Source: Lachnospiraceae bacterium
Lineage (GTDB): Bacteria; Bacillota; Clostridia; Lachnospirales; Lachnospiraceae
Length of the DNA: 58,100 nt
Direction: 5' to 3'
Assembly (NCBI GenBank): GCA_022796475.1
Contig: JAAWIS010000011.1
Span: 1-58,100 of the forward strand
The notes under the pieces were generated by a model. It did not search any database. It was not told the DNA's origin and saw only the letters and a program-made list of their open reading frames with translations. Positions 1 through 7,861 of this stretch are shown here, one piece after another. The stretch's first letter is position 1. Each line of letters opens with the position of its first letter. The position numbers and the translations under genes were made by a program.

Positions 1-436
1 CTTTACACACATTGATGTGCCGGGAATTGGTATCGCTCCTGCAGATTCTTCGCATTTTTTCCGTATAATCCAAAACCATGGCATCGTGCAGGCTCCGCAG
101 CCCTTCTATCGTATGGATGTCATCCAGCTTCTGAATGTAAAAATCACTCATCCGGAAAGCCAGTTCCAGTTCCATTCCTTTTTGCTTACACATGCGGGTA
201 ATCATTGCTGTTGTAATCACAAAATGGTACTTTAAATTGGTAATGGGATTCCTGGAAAGTACGCCTACCCCGTCGCTGTCCAAAAAGCGCTGCTGTTCAC
301 AGTTTTTCTTTACCACATCGACATCACCATTGGTCACGGCCTGGTAAAATAAATATTCTTCAGTGGGGGGCCGATGTTCTACCTCGTCAATTTCATCTTC
401 TGCCTCTAAAAGAAGCCATTCATTTTGATAACTCAT
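1..436 (-). CDS. AraC-type transcriptional regulator, N-terminal part (cut by window edge)
   Basis: Translating the minus strand from an ATG at 436-434 gives an open frame of 145 codons to the window edge, beginning MSYQNEWLLLEAEDEID. The stretch around 'AVTNGDVDVVKKNCEQQ' and 'NPITNLKYHFVITTAMITRMC' resembles the N-terminal sensing half of AraC-family regulators common in Clostridia. The DNA-binding half would lie beyond position 1, so the family call rests on the sensor half alone. Its start codon overlaps the stop of the small ORF at 433-618 by ATGA, suggesting translational coupling. Confidence 0.6.
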   Translation of the reverse strand, partial: MSYQNEWLLLEAEDEIDEVEHRPPTEEYLFYQAVTNGDVDVVKKNCEQQRFLDSDGVGVLSRNPITNLKYHFVITTAMITRMCKQKGMELELAFRMSDFYIQKLDDIHTIEGLRSLHDAMVLDYTEKMRRICRSDTNSRHINVCK

Positions 437-618
437 AATATATATTTTTCCTGAACCCCTACGCTTGCCGGGAATTTCCCCCAAATTTTCCGACCTGCTT
501 GATCGCGTTTATACGCGTATGTACCCTCAGGAATCCTTGTAAAGACATGTTCTGTTTTGTTTAACCGTTCTTTCTGGAACCAATATTTTACAAGATTTTT
601 AATAGCTTGATCAATCAT
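433..618 (-). CDS. Small hypothetical protein, 61 aa, translationally coupled to the AraC-type gene
   Basis: A 61-codon frame starts at ATG 618-616. An AGGAG at 633-629 sits 10 nt upstream, which is why this start is preferred to the longer frame opening at 681. The product (MIDQAIKNLVKYWFQ...) is basic with an aromatic-rich first third and ends in QEKYIL. I recognise no family. Its TGA overlaps the ATG of the downstream regulator (ATGA). The good ribosome binding site and the coupling favour a real gene, but it could also be a leader ORF or a chance frame. Confidence 0.4.
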   Translation of the reverse strand: MIDQAIKNLVKYWFQKERLNKTEHVFTRIPEGTYAYKRDQAGRKIWGKFPASVGVQEKYIL

Positions 619-759
619 TTCCCAAATTCTCCTCGTTTTTTCTGGATTAGGTGCTGCAAAGCCGCGAAAATCACACAACATATAGTTTCAGTATCAAAAG
701 ATTTCTGCTATATACTGCAGGGATTCAAAACTTTGCAGCTCCCATCTGGCTGTCTTATG

Positions 760-1410
760 TCAGACAGTACTTGCCTCTGTTTCAGCTCCTGTCCCTTTAA
801 CGATTTCCCAGATTTCATCGTCAAATATCTTGTCTTTGTAATAATATTTTCTGTCATCTTCTGTAATCTTCCGGATTACCCTGCAGGGGTTGCCGGCCGC
901 CACGACTCCTGCCGGAATGTCTTTGGTGACAACGCTGCCAGCGCCGATTACCGTATCAGAGCCGATAGAAACCCCAGGCATCACCACACAATTTCCGCCA
1001 ATCCATACCCGATCCCCAATCATAATCGGTATCCCGTATTCGTACCCCGATTTTCTGCTTTGAGGGTGGATCGGGTGACCGGCGGTATAGAGAGAAACAA
1101 ATGGTCCAAACATTACATCATCGCCAATTGTAATTTTGCCTACATCAAGCATGGTGCAGTATGCATTGGCATAAAAGTTTTCGCCTAGCTGAATATGGAT
1201 TCCATATTCACAGTGAAAGGGCGGCTCGAAATACATGCTTCCTTTATGTACGATTCCAGCTTCTTTCAGGCATTTCATGCCTTGTTCGATATCAAATGGC
1301 ATATATTCGTTGTACTGGCGGATGATGCGCTTTGTTTTCAGTTGTTCCTCCATAATGGACTGGTCTGAAATATATGCCAGGCCCTGATCCCTTCTGGTTT
1401 TATTATCCAT
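760..1410 (-). CDS. Maltose/galactoside-type sugar O-acetyltransferase
   Basis: This 216-aa protein belongs to the left-handed parallel beta-helix acetyltransferases (LacA/Maa/NodL group), which move acetyl from acetyl-CoA to a sugar hydroxyl. The N-terminal Maa-type cap (residues about 1-60, with 'EYMPFDIEQGMKCLKEAG') is followed by hexapeptide repeats. The signature region 'YTAGHPIHPQSRKSGYEYG' carries the catalytic His of the family, and 'IGDRVWIGGNCVVMPGVSIG' and 'VIGAGSVVTKDIPAGVVAAG' follow. Length is close to family members (about 185-205 aa) with a short C-terminal tail. GGAG lies 9 nt upstream of the ATG. The acceptor sugar cannot be told from sequence. Confidence 0.9.
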   Translation of the reverse strand: MDNKTRRDQGLAYISDQSIMEEQLKTKRIIRQYNEYMPFDIEQGMKCLKEAGIVHKGSMYFEPPFHCEYGIHIQLGENFYANAYCTMLDVGKITIGDDVMFGPFVSLYTAGHPIHPQSRKSGYEYGIPIMIGDRVWIGGNCVVMPGVSIGSDTVIGAGSVVTKDIPAGVVAAGNPCRVIRKITEDDRKYYYKDKIFDDEIWEIVKGTGAETEASTV

Positions 1411-1537
1411 AATTCTTACTCCTTTAAATACAGTTTTCAGTTTTAAAATACGTTAATTGGCCTGTGTGCCAGGAAACAGCAGGCTGACTTTTATAATGAT
1501 ACAATGAAATATGGAAAATATCTATCACTTTTTCGTT

Positions 1538-2206
1538 TCATTTTATAACAATCAACTTTTTAATTACAAATGTATTTTTGTGATATTCAATGAAACCCTC
1601 TTGCTTCATTTTCCCTAATTCCTTTGATAAAGCGCTGCGGTCTAAGTTTAAATAGTCAGCTAATTGCTGCCGGTTAAAGGGAGATACAATTTTTGCGCTT
1701 CCCTGCTGGGAAACAAGCTGCGAAAAATAGGACAGAAGCCGTCCTCGTATGGTTTTTGGTGAGGTGTGCAGGCAGCGTCTGGAAAGCTGCAGGCTTTTTT
1801 GGGCGCTGATCGCAACAAGATTTTGAATTACCTGATTTTGCATGGCACAATCCCTGCAGGGTGCAAATAATTTCGGCACATTGATAAACAGAATTTCACA
1901 AGGCTCATTTGCTTCCGCTTGGATCATCAGAGGCTCCTTGGGAATACAGGCATACGCTTCTGCAAAGACATCGCCTGCCTTAGCAATGCTTAAGATGCTG
2001 TTATTTCCCCAAATGTCATTATGGCCAATTTGGACGCTTCCGGAAAGAACCATACCGATATTATGGGTGATGGTTCCTTCTTCATATATCACAGCCCCTT
2101 TCTTGTAGCAGGCTGTCAGAAAGCCAAGGCGGTCTGCCATACCGGAGATATCTTCTGCCAGGCAGCCTTGAAACAAGCTGGTTTTTGAAAGAAAGTCAAA
2201 ATTCAT
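1538..2206 (-). CDS. Crp/Fnr-family transcriptional regulator
   Basis: The 222-aa protein has a cyclic-nucleotide-binding-type beta-roll (residues about 10-125, 'GAVIYEEGTITHNIGMVLSGSVQI') and a C-terminal Crp-type helix-turn-helix ('FNRQQLADYLNLDRSALSKELGKM', about 175-200). It has several cysteines, including a CRDC pair near residue 118, but not the N-terminal cysteine cluster of enterobacterial FNR. It is divergent from a ferredoxin-like gene and shares an intergenic palindrome with it. In Clostridia, HcpR-type members of this family control a ferredoxin-like gene together with hcp in nitrosative stress. That parallel is inference only, since hcp is not in this window. CAGGAG lies upstream of the ATG. 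Confidence 0.9.
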   Translation of the reverse strand: MNFDFLSKTSLFQGCLAEDISGMADRLGFLTACYKKGAVIYEEGTITHNIGMVLSGSVQIGHNDIWGNNSILSIAKAGDVFAEAYACIPKEPLMIQAEANEPCEILFINVPKLFAPCRDCAMQNQVIQNLVAISAQKSLQLSRRCLHTSPKTIRGRLLSYFSQLVSQQGSAKIVSPFNRQQLADYLNLDRSALSKELGKMKQEGFIEYHKNTFVIKKLIVIK

Positions 2207-2220
2207 AAAACTCCTGATTT

Positions 2221-2236
2221 TGTGGTTATAACCACA
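2221..2236. promoter_or_regulatory. Perfect 16-bp palindromic operator of Crp/Fnr type
   Basis: TGTGGTTATAACCACA reads identically on both strands. It lies between the divergent Crp/Fnr gene and the ferredoxin-like gene. Its centre (2228.5) is 41.5 bp upstream of the start site predicted from the -10 box at 2258-2263, the classical class II activator position for this family. Confidence 0.75.
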
Positions 2237-2263
2237 TACTTTTTTCGGTGATTGTATTATAAT
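2235..2263 (+). promoter_or_regulatory. Promoter of the ferredoxin-like gene
   Basis: A perfect TATAAT at 2258-2263 has no good -35: the hexamer 17 bp upstream, CATACT at 2235-2240, overlaps the end of the palindrome. A strong -10 with a poor -35 and an activator-type site at -41.5 suggests an activator-dependent promoter. Confidence 0.65.
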
Positions 2264-2292
2264 GACAGCACAAAGTCAAGGAGGCCACAAGT

Positions 2293-2931
2293 ATGATAAG
2301 GAAAATTATAAAAATTGATGAAGAAGCATGTAATGGCTGTGGTGCATGTGCCCAGGCCTGCCATGAAGGCGCTATCGAAATGATTGACGGCAAGGCAAAG
2401 CTTACACGGGAAGATTATTGTGACGGACTGGGCGACTGCCTGCCGGAATGTCCCTGCCATGCCATTACGTTTGAGGAGAGAGAAGCGGCTGCCTATGATG
2501 AGGGGGCAGTTCGTGCAGCAAAACAGGAGAAGGAAAAAGCTCCACAGAAACCTGCTCATGTGAGTTCACAGCTTGGACAATGGCCCTGTCAAATCAAGCT
2601 TGTTCCGGCAAAAGCTCCCTATTTTCGTCAGGCTGATCTTTTGATTGCGGCAGATTGTACCGCATATGCCTATGCAAATATTCACAGTGACTATATGAAA
2701 GGAAAGATTACGCTGATTGGATGCCCAAAGCTTGATGGAATTGATTACAGTGAAAAGCTGGGGGAAATTATAAAAAATAACCAGGTAACAAGCATAACGC
2801 TGCTTCGCATGGAAGTTCCCTGCTGCGGAGGGCTTGCGGCAGCACTGAAGAAGGCGTTGGAAAGCAGCAGCAAACAAATTCCTGTACAGATTGTAACGGT
2901 GTCTGTTGATGGAAAGGTTTTAGTGTGTTAA
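2293..2931 (+). CDS. 4Fe-4S ferredoxin-like protein with cysteine-containing C-terminal domain
   Basis: The 212-aa protein opens with two iron-sulfur motifs. The first is CNGCGACAQAC (C-x2-C-x2-C-x3-C, residues about 12-23). The second is CDGLGDCLPECP, with the wider C-x5-C-x3-CP spacing typical of this family. A charged linker (about 70-90) leads to a domain with 'AADCTAYAYA', 'LIGCPKLD' and 'VPCCGG', probably redox or metal related. Proteins of this layout sit beside Crp/Fnr regulators in many strict anaerobes and probably serve as an electron carrier or redox partner. Reaction partners are unknown. It has an AAGGAGG site and is followed by the terminator at 3087-3117. Confidence 0.85.
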   Translation: MIRKIIKIDEEACNGCGACAQACHEGAIEMIDGKAKLTREDYCDGLGDCLPECPCHAITFEEREAAAYDEGAVRAAKQEKEKAPQKPAHVSSQLGQWPCQIKLVPAKAPYFRQADLLIAADCTAYAYANIHSDYMKGKITLIGCPKLDGIDYSEKLGEIIKNNQVTSITLLRMEVPCCGGLAAALKKALESSSKQIPVQIVTVSVDGKVLVC

Positions 2932-3086
2932 ACTTCATTTTCGCTGTTGGCATATTCTGATTTGCGGTATGTTTTCAGGGGTTCCTTTTGTGATATGTCA
3001 CTCCCTGCGCTGCTGAACGGCTTCTGTCCTTTTCTTACCAACGGTTACCTGCATCTGTTAAAAAGCAATTTACAGACACGATCTCG

Positions 3087-3117
3087 AAAAGAATCCTGTG
3101 CGGCAGGATTCTTTTTT
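3087..3117 (+). terminator. Intrinsic terminator
   Basis: AAAAGAATCCTG at 3087-3098 pairs perfectly with CAGGATTCTTTT at 3104-3115 around a 5-nt loop and runs into a T tract. It lies about 155 nt after the ferredoxin-like gene. The rest of 2932-3248 shows no gene. Confidence 0.85.
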
Positions 3118-3248
3118 GCTTTTTATCTGGTAACTATTCGTAACGGCAATGAGTGGAATAGAAGAAATTTTAGGGCATTGGATAAGTTTGTGCGTAAGTA
3201 CGAAAAAATAACCGAATAAATTAAAAAAATATACAAATTTGATAGACA

Positions 3249-3267
3249 GCCAAGTTGACAACTTGGC
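3249..3267. promoter_or_regulatory. 19-bp palindromic operator, probable GntR site
   Basis: GCCAAGTTGACAACTTGGC is a perfect inverted repeat with a single central A. It contains the -35 hexamer of the nucleoside operon promoter, so a bound protein would block RNA polymerase. The GntR regulator encoded second in the operon is the obvious candidate. Confidence 0.75.
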
Positions 3268-3283
3268 AGCCATGTGTTAATAT
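3255..3283 (+). promoter_or_regulatory. Promoter of the nucleoside salvage operon
   Basis: Consensus -35 TTGACA (3255-3260), 17-bp spacer, -10 TAATAT (3278-3283). The -35 is embedded in the palindrome at 3249-3267. The leader to the first start codon is about 67 nt. Confidence 0.8.
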
Positions 3284-3356
3284 GTATCTATAAAGCACAG
3301 GAAATAGGACGGTCAGTTGGACGAATGGCCTACTGGCTGTGGAAAAGGAGGAAATT

Positions 3357-4124
3357 TTGGAAAAGAAGAAGATGATGCATATCGGGCTTAGTCCCAATGA
3401 TATCGGACGTTATGTATTTCTGCCGGGTAGTCCGGAGCGTACTGAAAAAATTGCCGCCCATTTTGAGAACCCAAAAGAAATCGCTTATAACCGGGAATAC
3501 AGAACCTGGACCGGAACTCTTTTGGGGGTTCCGGTAGCCGTAACCAGCACCGGCATCGGAGGCCCTTCTACAGCTATTGCAGTGGAAGAACTGTTCCAGT
3601 GCGGGGCGGATACGATGATGCGGGTAGGAAGCTGCGCCTCTACATCACCGAAGGTTCATGCAGGAGATATTGTGATTCCAAACGGTGCTGTCCGCATGGA
3701 GGGAGTAGGAAACCATTATCTCCCTGTGGAATTTCCGGCAGTTCCGGATTTTAGTATGGTAAAGGAAATTGAGGCGGCAGCAGTCCGGTCCGGGTATCCC
3801 TATAATATCGGAGTTACGATCACAAAAGCTTCTTTCTATTCTCAGACGGCTCCGGAAACAAAGCCGGTTGCCAAGGAACTTAAGTACCGCTGGGAAGCTT
3901 ATGAAAAGGGAGGCGCCACTTCCACCAGTATGGAATGTGCTCCGCTGTTTTTAATCGGCGCCGCCTTAGGGATCCGCACATCCTGCGTGATGGTAAGCGC
4001 TACCGACTACAAGCTGTACGATGATCAGGGGCGGAAACAGCCCTTAAAGGATTTGGAAGAAAGGGCCATAATAGTTGCAATTGAGGCCATGAAGGGGATG
4101 ATCCGCAGGGATCAGGAGGCTTAA
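3357..4124 (+). CDS. Nucleoside phosphorylase, uridine phosphorylase-like (paralog 1)
   Basis: The 255-aa protein is a nucleoside phosphorylase of the NP-I family, which splits a nucleoside with phosphate into base and pentose-1-phosphate. The Udp-like pattern is clear: 'FLPGSPER' near the N-terminus, 'VTSTGIGGPS' (phosphate/ribose site), 'MMRVGSCAS', and 'TSMECAPLF' where Udp has EMES. The start is taken as TTG 3357, five nt after AAAGGAGG (3344-3351). An in-frame GTG at 3339 lies upstream of that site, and the paralog at 11903 begins at the matching residue (MEEKKMMH versus MEKKKMMH). It is the first gene of the operon. The first Glu of EMES is Ser here, so substrate choice may differ. Confidence 0.9.
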   Translation: MEKKKMMHIGLSPNDIGRYVFLPGSPERTEKIAAHFENPKEIAYNREYRTWTGTLLGVPVAVTSTGIGGPSTAIAVEELFQCGADTMMRVGSCASTSPKVHAGDIVIPNGAVRMEGVGNHYLPVEFPAVPDFSMVKEIEAAAVRSGYPYNIGVTITKASFYSQTAPETKPVAKELKYRWEAYEKGGATSTSMECAPLFLIGAALGIRTSCVMVSATDYKLYDDQGRKQPLKDLEERAIIVAIEAMKGMIRRDQEA

Positions 4125-4143
4125 AAGAAACGGGGTGGACTAG

Positions 4144-4917
4144 ATGACTTGTGAAGGATGGCCGTTGCTGGAAGAGAAGAATATACCCTTTTACGTACAG
4201 ATTTACGATATTGTATTCCGAATGATCCAGGAAGGGGAGCTGAAAGAAGGGGATGTGCTGCCAGGAGAAAACCTGATGGCTTCTCACTGGAATATCAGCC
4301 GTGCTACCGTCCGGATGGCAGTGCGGAAGCTGGAAGAAGACGGATTTATTTACAAGATGCAGGGGAAACGGACCACAGTTGCTCCCTCAGTAAGCAGGCT
4401 TGACAATGGACTTCAGTGGTTATCCAATCCTTGCATTAATAGCTGTGTGGCATCCATAACCCGTATTTCTGCCAGAGCCCAGCTCCAGCAGAGCGGGGAA
4501 TATGTTGCAAAGCAGCTTGGACATCACAACAAAAAATTTGTGATGGGGACCATTGATACCGATTATTTTTCCGGAGATGAGAGGACAGCCTCATCCGTGT
4601 GTATTTTTCACAGTAATATGCTGGAAACGTGGAATTTGTCCCTGGACGATGAAGAAGCCTTAAAAGAAACTGTTACTAAAAAGGTTTATCAGGCGGCAAA
4701 GCGGTCCCGCCTTAGTTTAAACGTTATGTCAGCGGAAGATGGCAGCCAGGAAGCAGGCGGTATGCCAGAGGAACGGCTGAAGAATCCAGAACAGCAGGGG
4801 ATTATCGTTATGGAAGAGGTTTTGCTGGGGGAAAACAGTGAACCCATTGCTTATTGTAAGTATTGGCTGAATGGGAACTGGTATCGGTTTGCCCTGGATC
4901 GAAAAAGCATGATGTAA
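4144..4917 (+). CDS. GntR/HutC-family transcriptional regulator
   Basis: The 257-aa protein has an N-terminal winged helix (residues about 10-80: 'PFYVQIYDIVFRMIQEGELK', 'SRATVRMAVRKLEEDGFIYK'), followed by a UTRA-like effector domain of the HutC subfamily ending 'PIAYCKYWLNGNWYRFAL'. Such regulators sense a metabolite of the pathway they control. It lies 19 nt after the first phosphorylase gene and 66 nt before the BMP lipoprotein gene. It is probably the repressor acting at 3249-3267, with a nucleoside or phosphosugar as inducer (inferred). Confidence 0.9.
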   Translation: MTCEGWPLLEEKNIPFYVQIYDIVFRMIQEGELKEGDVLPGENLMASHWNISRATVRMAVRKLEEDGFIYKMQGKRTTVAPSVSRLDNGLQWLSNPCINSCVASITRISARAQLQQSGEYVAKQLGHHNKKFVMGTIDTDYFSGDERTASSVCIFHSNMLETWNLSLDDEEALKETVTKKVYQAAKRSRLSLNVMSAEDGSQEAGGMPEERLKNPEQQGIIVMEEVLLGENSEPIAYCKYWLNGNWYRFALDRKSMM

Positions 4918-4983
4918 CATATTTAAGGGCAAAGGCGTGCCTGCCCGTAATTATTAAGATTTTACCAACAGGAGGATAATGAA

Positions 4984-6174
4984 ATGAGAAGAAAAATAAG
5001 TCTTGTACTTGCAGCAGCAATCGCAGCAGCTTCTTTAGCCGGATGCGGCGGTTCTAAGCCTGCTGCTGAAGGAACCCAGGCAGAATCAAAGAACCAGGAA
5101 GCAGGGGAAACAAAGGAAACGAAAAAAGCAGAAGAAGCCGGCGGCGGACAGGAATCTGGCGATCCCATAAAAGTAGTTTATCTGGTTAACGGAAATCTGG
5201 GAGATAAAGGATTTTACGATTCTGCAGCATCTGGCATCAAGATGATGGAAGAAAAACTTGGGGCAGAAACAAAAATTATTGAAATGGGCCGCGATGAAAC
5301 CAGCTATGAAGGCAATTATCTGGATGTTTCCGAACAGGATTGGGATATGATCATTTCCGGAACCTGGTCGGTAAAGGAATTAGCAGAAGAAATTGCAGCA
5401 CAATTCCCTGAGAAAAAGTACATGTTTTTTGACGGAGAAGTAGATTACGGCGTAGTGGTGGATGGAAACATGATGGGCGTTAATTACTTTTCCAACCAGG
5501 GCGCATTTATGGCAGGATGCCTGGCTGCAAGCATGCTGGAGTCTGGCGACGAAAAGATTGATGCTTCCAAGAAAGTTCTTGGTTTTGTAGGCTCTATGGA
5601 TACTGCTAATATTAATGATTTCCTGGTAGGATATCTGGAAGGGATCCGCTATGTTGATCCGGAAATTAAAGTGATGACTTCCTACGTCGGATCCTTTGAG
5701 GATGTTTCCAAATGTATGGAAATGACCACACAGCTTTATAATCAGGGAGCACAGATCGTGTATGCGCCGGCTTCTCAGAGTATTTTAGGAGCAGTGACTG
5801 CTGCTTCCAACAGCAATAAATATTTAATTGCCTGTGATCAGGATATTTATGCACAGCTTGCAGAATCCGATCCGGATTTGGCTCAGGTAGTTCTTTCCTC
5901 CAGTTTAAAGAATGTGGGAGATTCTCTGTTTACGGCTGTGGAAGGCTTTGTAAACGGAACTATGACTACCGATCAGAACTATACCATGGGTCTTGACAGC
6001 GGAGCGGTAGGCTTGGCAAAGAATGAAAACTATGAAGCCAACGTACCGGAAGACATCCGCAAGGAGATGGAAGAAATTGAGGCAAAAGTAATCAGCGGCG
6101 AGATTAAAGTGGGAACGGCATTCCAGATGTCCACAGAAGAAGTGGCAGCTTTAAGGGATGAGATGAAGCCGTGA
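4984..6174 (+). CDS. BMP-family nucleoside-binding lipoprotein of an ABC transporter
   Basis: The 396-aa protein is the extracellular solute-binding component. It has a lipoprotein signal peptide with lipobox LAGC (cysteine near residue 21). A Gly/Ala/Glu/Lys-rich tether follows to about residue 58. Then comes a BMP/PnrA-type periplasmic-binding fold ('KVVYLVNGNLGDKGFYDSAASGI', 'GVNYFSNQGAFMAGCLAA', 'IVYAPASQSILGAV'). This family binds purine and other nucleosides. AGGAGG lies upstream of the ATG. The terminator hairpin right after the gene should keep this protein more abundant than the permease parts. Confidence 0.92.
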   Translation: MRRKISLVLAAAIAAASLAGCGGSKPAAEGTQAESKNQEAGETKETKKAEEAGGGQESGDPIKVVYLVNGNLGDKGFYDSAASGIKMMEEKLGAETKIIEMGRDETSYEGNYLDVSEQDWDMIISGTWSVKELAEEIAAQFPEKKYMFFDGEVDYGVVVDGNMMGVNYFSNQGAFMAGCLAASMLESGDEKIDASKKVLGFVGSMDTANINDFLVGYLEGIRYVDPEIKVMTSYVGSFEDVSKCMEMTTQLYNQGAQIVYAPASQSILGAVTAASNSNKYLIACDQDIYAQLAESDPDLAQVVLSSSLKNVGDSLFTAVEGFVNGTMTTDQNYTMGLDSGAVGLAKNENYEANVPEDIRKEMEEIEAKVISGEIKVGTAFQMSTEEVAALRDEMKP

Positions 6175-6190
6175 TCCGGTAGGTAACCAG

Positions 6191-6241
6191 GCAGGGCTTT
6201 TGAAACGGCAGTTATGACCGTGCAGAAAGCCCTGCTTTTTT
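6191..6241 (+). terminator. Intra-operon terminator between binding protein and ATPase genes
   Basis: GCAGGGCTTT (6191-6200) pairs perfectly with AAAGCCCTGC (6226-6235), followed by six T. A smaller inner ACGG/CCGT pairing is possible. Since the transporter genes follow in the same direction without an evident promoter, it probably acts as a partial terminator or attenuator. Confidence 0.8.
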
Positions 6242-6310
6242 GGATCATCAGAATGGATTTGAATGAGGATACCGCCTTGCCGTATTTTCATAGAAATGGA
6301 GTTAAGACCG

Positions 6311-7861
6311 ATGGCAGAAGCATTGCATATGAAACATATTGTAAAAGTATATCCAAATGGCGTTATGGCAAATAAGGATGTTACGCTGTGCATTAATCAA
6401 GGGGAAATCCATGCCCTTTCCGGTGAAAACGGAGCAGGAAAGTCAACACTGATGAAGATTCTTTTCGGGGAGGAGCAGGCTACCTCCGGCGAAATTTTTA
6501 TTAACGGAAAACCGGTTTCCATCACCTCCCCCCAGCAAGCTATAAGTTTGGGGATTGGTATGGTGCACCAGCATTTTATGCTGGTTCCATCTCTGACAGT
6601 GACTGAAAATATGATCATGGGGATCGAGCCGAAAAAAGGGATTTTAATTGATCAGAAATATGCCAGGCAGCAGGTGGAAGAGATTGGGAAAAAATATAAT
6701 CTTTATATTGACCCGGACAAGAAAATCTGTGATCTGACCGTTGGCCAGAAGCAGAAAGTAGAGATTTTAAAAGCATTATTCAGAGGGGCAAAAATTTTAA
6801 TTCTGGACGAGCCTACTGCTGTGCTGACGCCTCAGGAAACGGCGGAACTGTTTGAAGAACTGAAACATTTGAGAAAGAACGGATATACCATTATTTTTAT
6901 CTCCCATAAGCTAAATGAAGTAAAAGAACTATGTGACCGGATTACTATTATCCGCCGGGGCGTTACAATGGGCGTACATGATGTGGCAGGAGTGACAGAG
7001 GAAGACATTTCACGGCTGATGGTAGGGCGGGATGTGGTGCTTAAGATTGAAAAAGAACCGGCTAAACCAGGAAAGCCTCTGATTCGTGTAAAGGATTTAA
7101 AGGTAATTGACGAAAACGGCAGCATTTTCTTAAATGGTATTTCCTTTTCCCTGCGGGAAGGGGAGATTTTAGGGATTGCCGGAGTAGAGGGGAACGGCCA
7201 GAGCGAACTGGTAAAAGCTATTACCGGGATGGGCGGTTTTACATCAGGAACAGTGGAAATTAATGGTCAGAACATTGCCGGAAAGTCAGTGAAAAAGATT
7301 CGGGATTTAAAGTTAGCTCATATCCCGGAGGATCGGATGTCCTCTGGTGTGGCCTCTAAGCTCTCGATTACGGAAAATATCATTGCAGACAAATTAAACT
7401 GGATCCGGTTTTCCAACAAGGGAGTATTAAAGAAAAAAGCCATTCGGGAGTATGGGGAAGAGATGGTGGAGGATTACCAGATCTTCTGTAAAAGTCAGGA
7501 TGTGGAGATCGGAAGTCTTTCCGGGGGAAATATCCAAAAGGCTGTACTGGCCAGAGAACTTTCCGGCAGCCCGAAAGTGATTATTGCCAACCAGCCGACA
7601 AGAGGGGTGGATGTTGGCGCTACCGAATTTATCCGTCAGCAGCTTATCGATATGCGGGATCAGAAAAACGGTGTTTTGCTGATTACCTCTGATTTAAATG
7701 AGGTGCTGGGGCTATCTGACAGCTTAATCGTATTGTATGAAGGAAAGATCGTAGCATATATTTCAGATGTTTCGTCTATGACAGAAGCGGAGCTGGGAAC
7801 TTATATGCTGGGAATTCAAAAGCAGAAGGATGAGCAGATAAAGGAGGCGCTTCATGAATAG
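6311..7861 (+). CDS. Nucleoside ABC transporter ATPase (NupO-like, two nucleotide-binding domains)
   Basis: The 516-aa protein carries two fused ABC domains, as in sugar/nucleoside importers (RbsA/NupO type). The first has Walker A 'SGENGAGKSTLMK' (about residue 35), 'LTVGQKQKVEIL' and Walker B 'ILILDEPTAVL'. The second has a degenerate Walker A 'GVEGNGQSELVK', signature 'LSGGNIQKAVLARE' and 'VIIANQPTRGVD'. The degenerate second P-loop is normal for this class. ATG 6311 is chosen because GGAG lies 9 nt upstream and the protein then begins MAEALHMKHIVKVYPNG; an in-frame ATG at 6263 lacks a site. The end overlaps the next gene by 8 nt. Confidence 0.92.
   Translation: MAEALHMKHIVKVYPNGVMANKDVTLCINQGEIHALSGENGAGKSTLMKILFGEEQATSGEIFINGKPVSITSPQQAISLGIGMVHQHFMLVPSLTVTENMIMGIEPKKGILIDQKYARQQVEEIGKKYNLYIDPDKKICDLTVGQKQKVEILKALFRGAKILILDEPTAVLTPQETAELFEELKHLRKNGYTIIFISHKLNEVKELCDRITIIRRGVTMGVHDVAGVTEEDISRLMVGRDVVLKIEKEPAKPGKPLIRVKDLKVIDENGSIFLNGISFSLREGEILGIAGVEGNGQSELVKAITGMGGFTSGTVEINGQNIAGKSVKKIRDLKLAHIPEDRMSSGVASKLSITENIIADKLNWIRFSNKGVLKKKAIREYGEEMVEDYQIFCKSQDVEIGSLSGGNIQKAVLARELSGSPKVIIANQPTRGVDVGATEFIRQQLIDMRDQKNGVLLITSDLNEVLGLSDSLIVLYEGKIVAYISDVSSMTEAELGTYMLGIQKQKDEQIKEALHE

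Noticed and set aside
2947-3219. 90-codon ORF after the ferredoxin-like gene
   Set aside because: It runs through a clear intrinsic terminator, has no ribosome binding site and shows no family.
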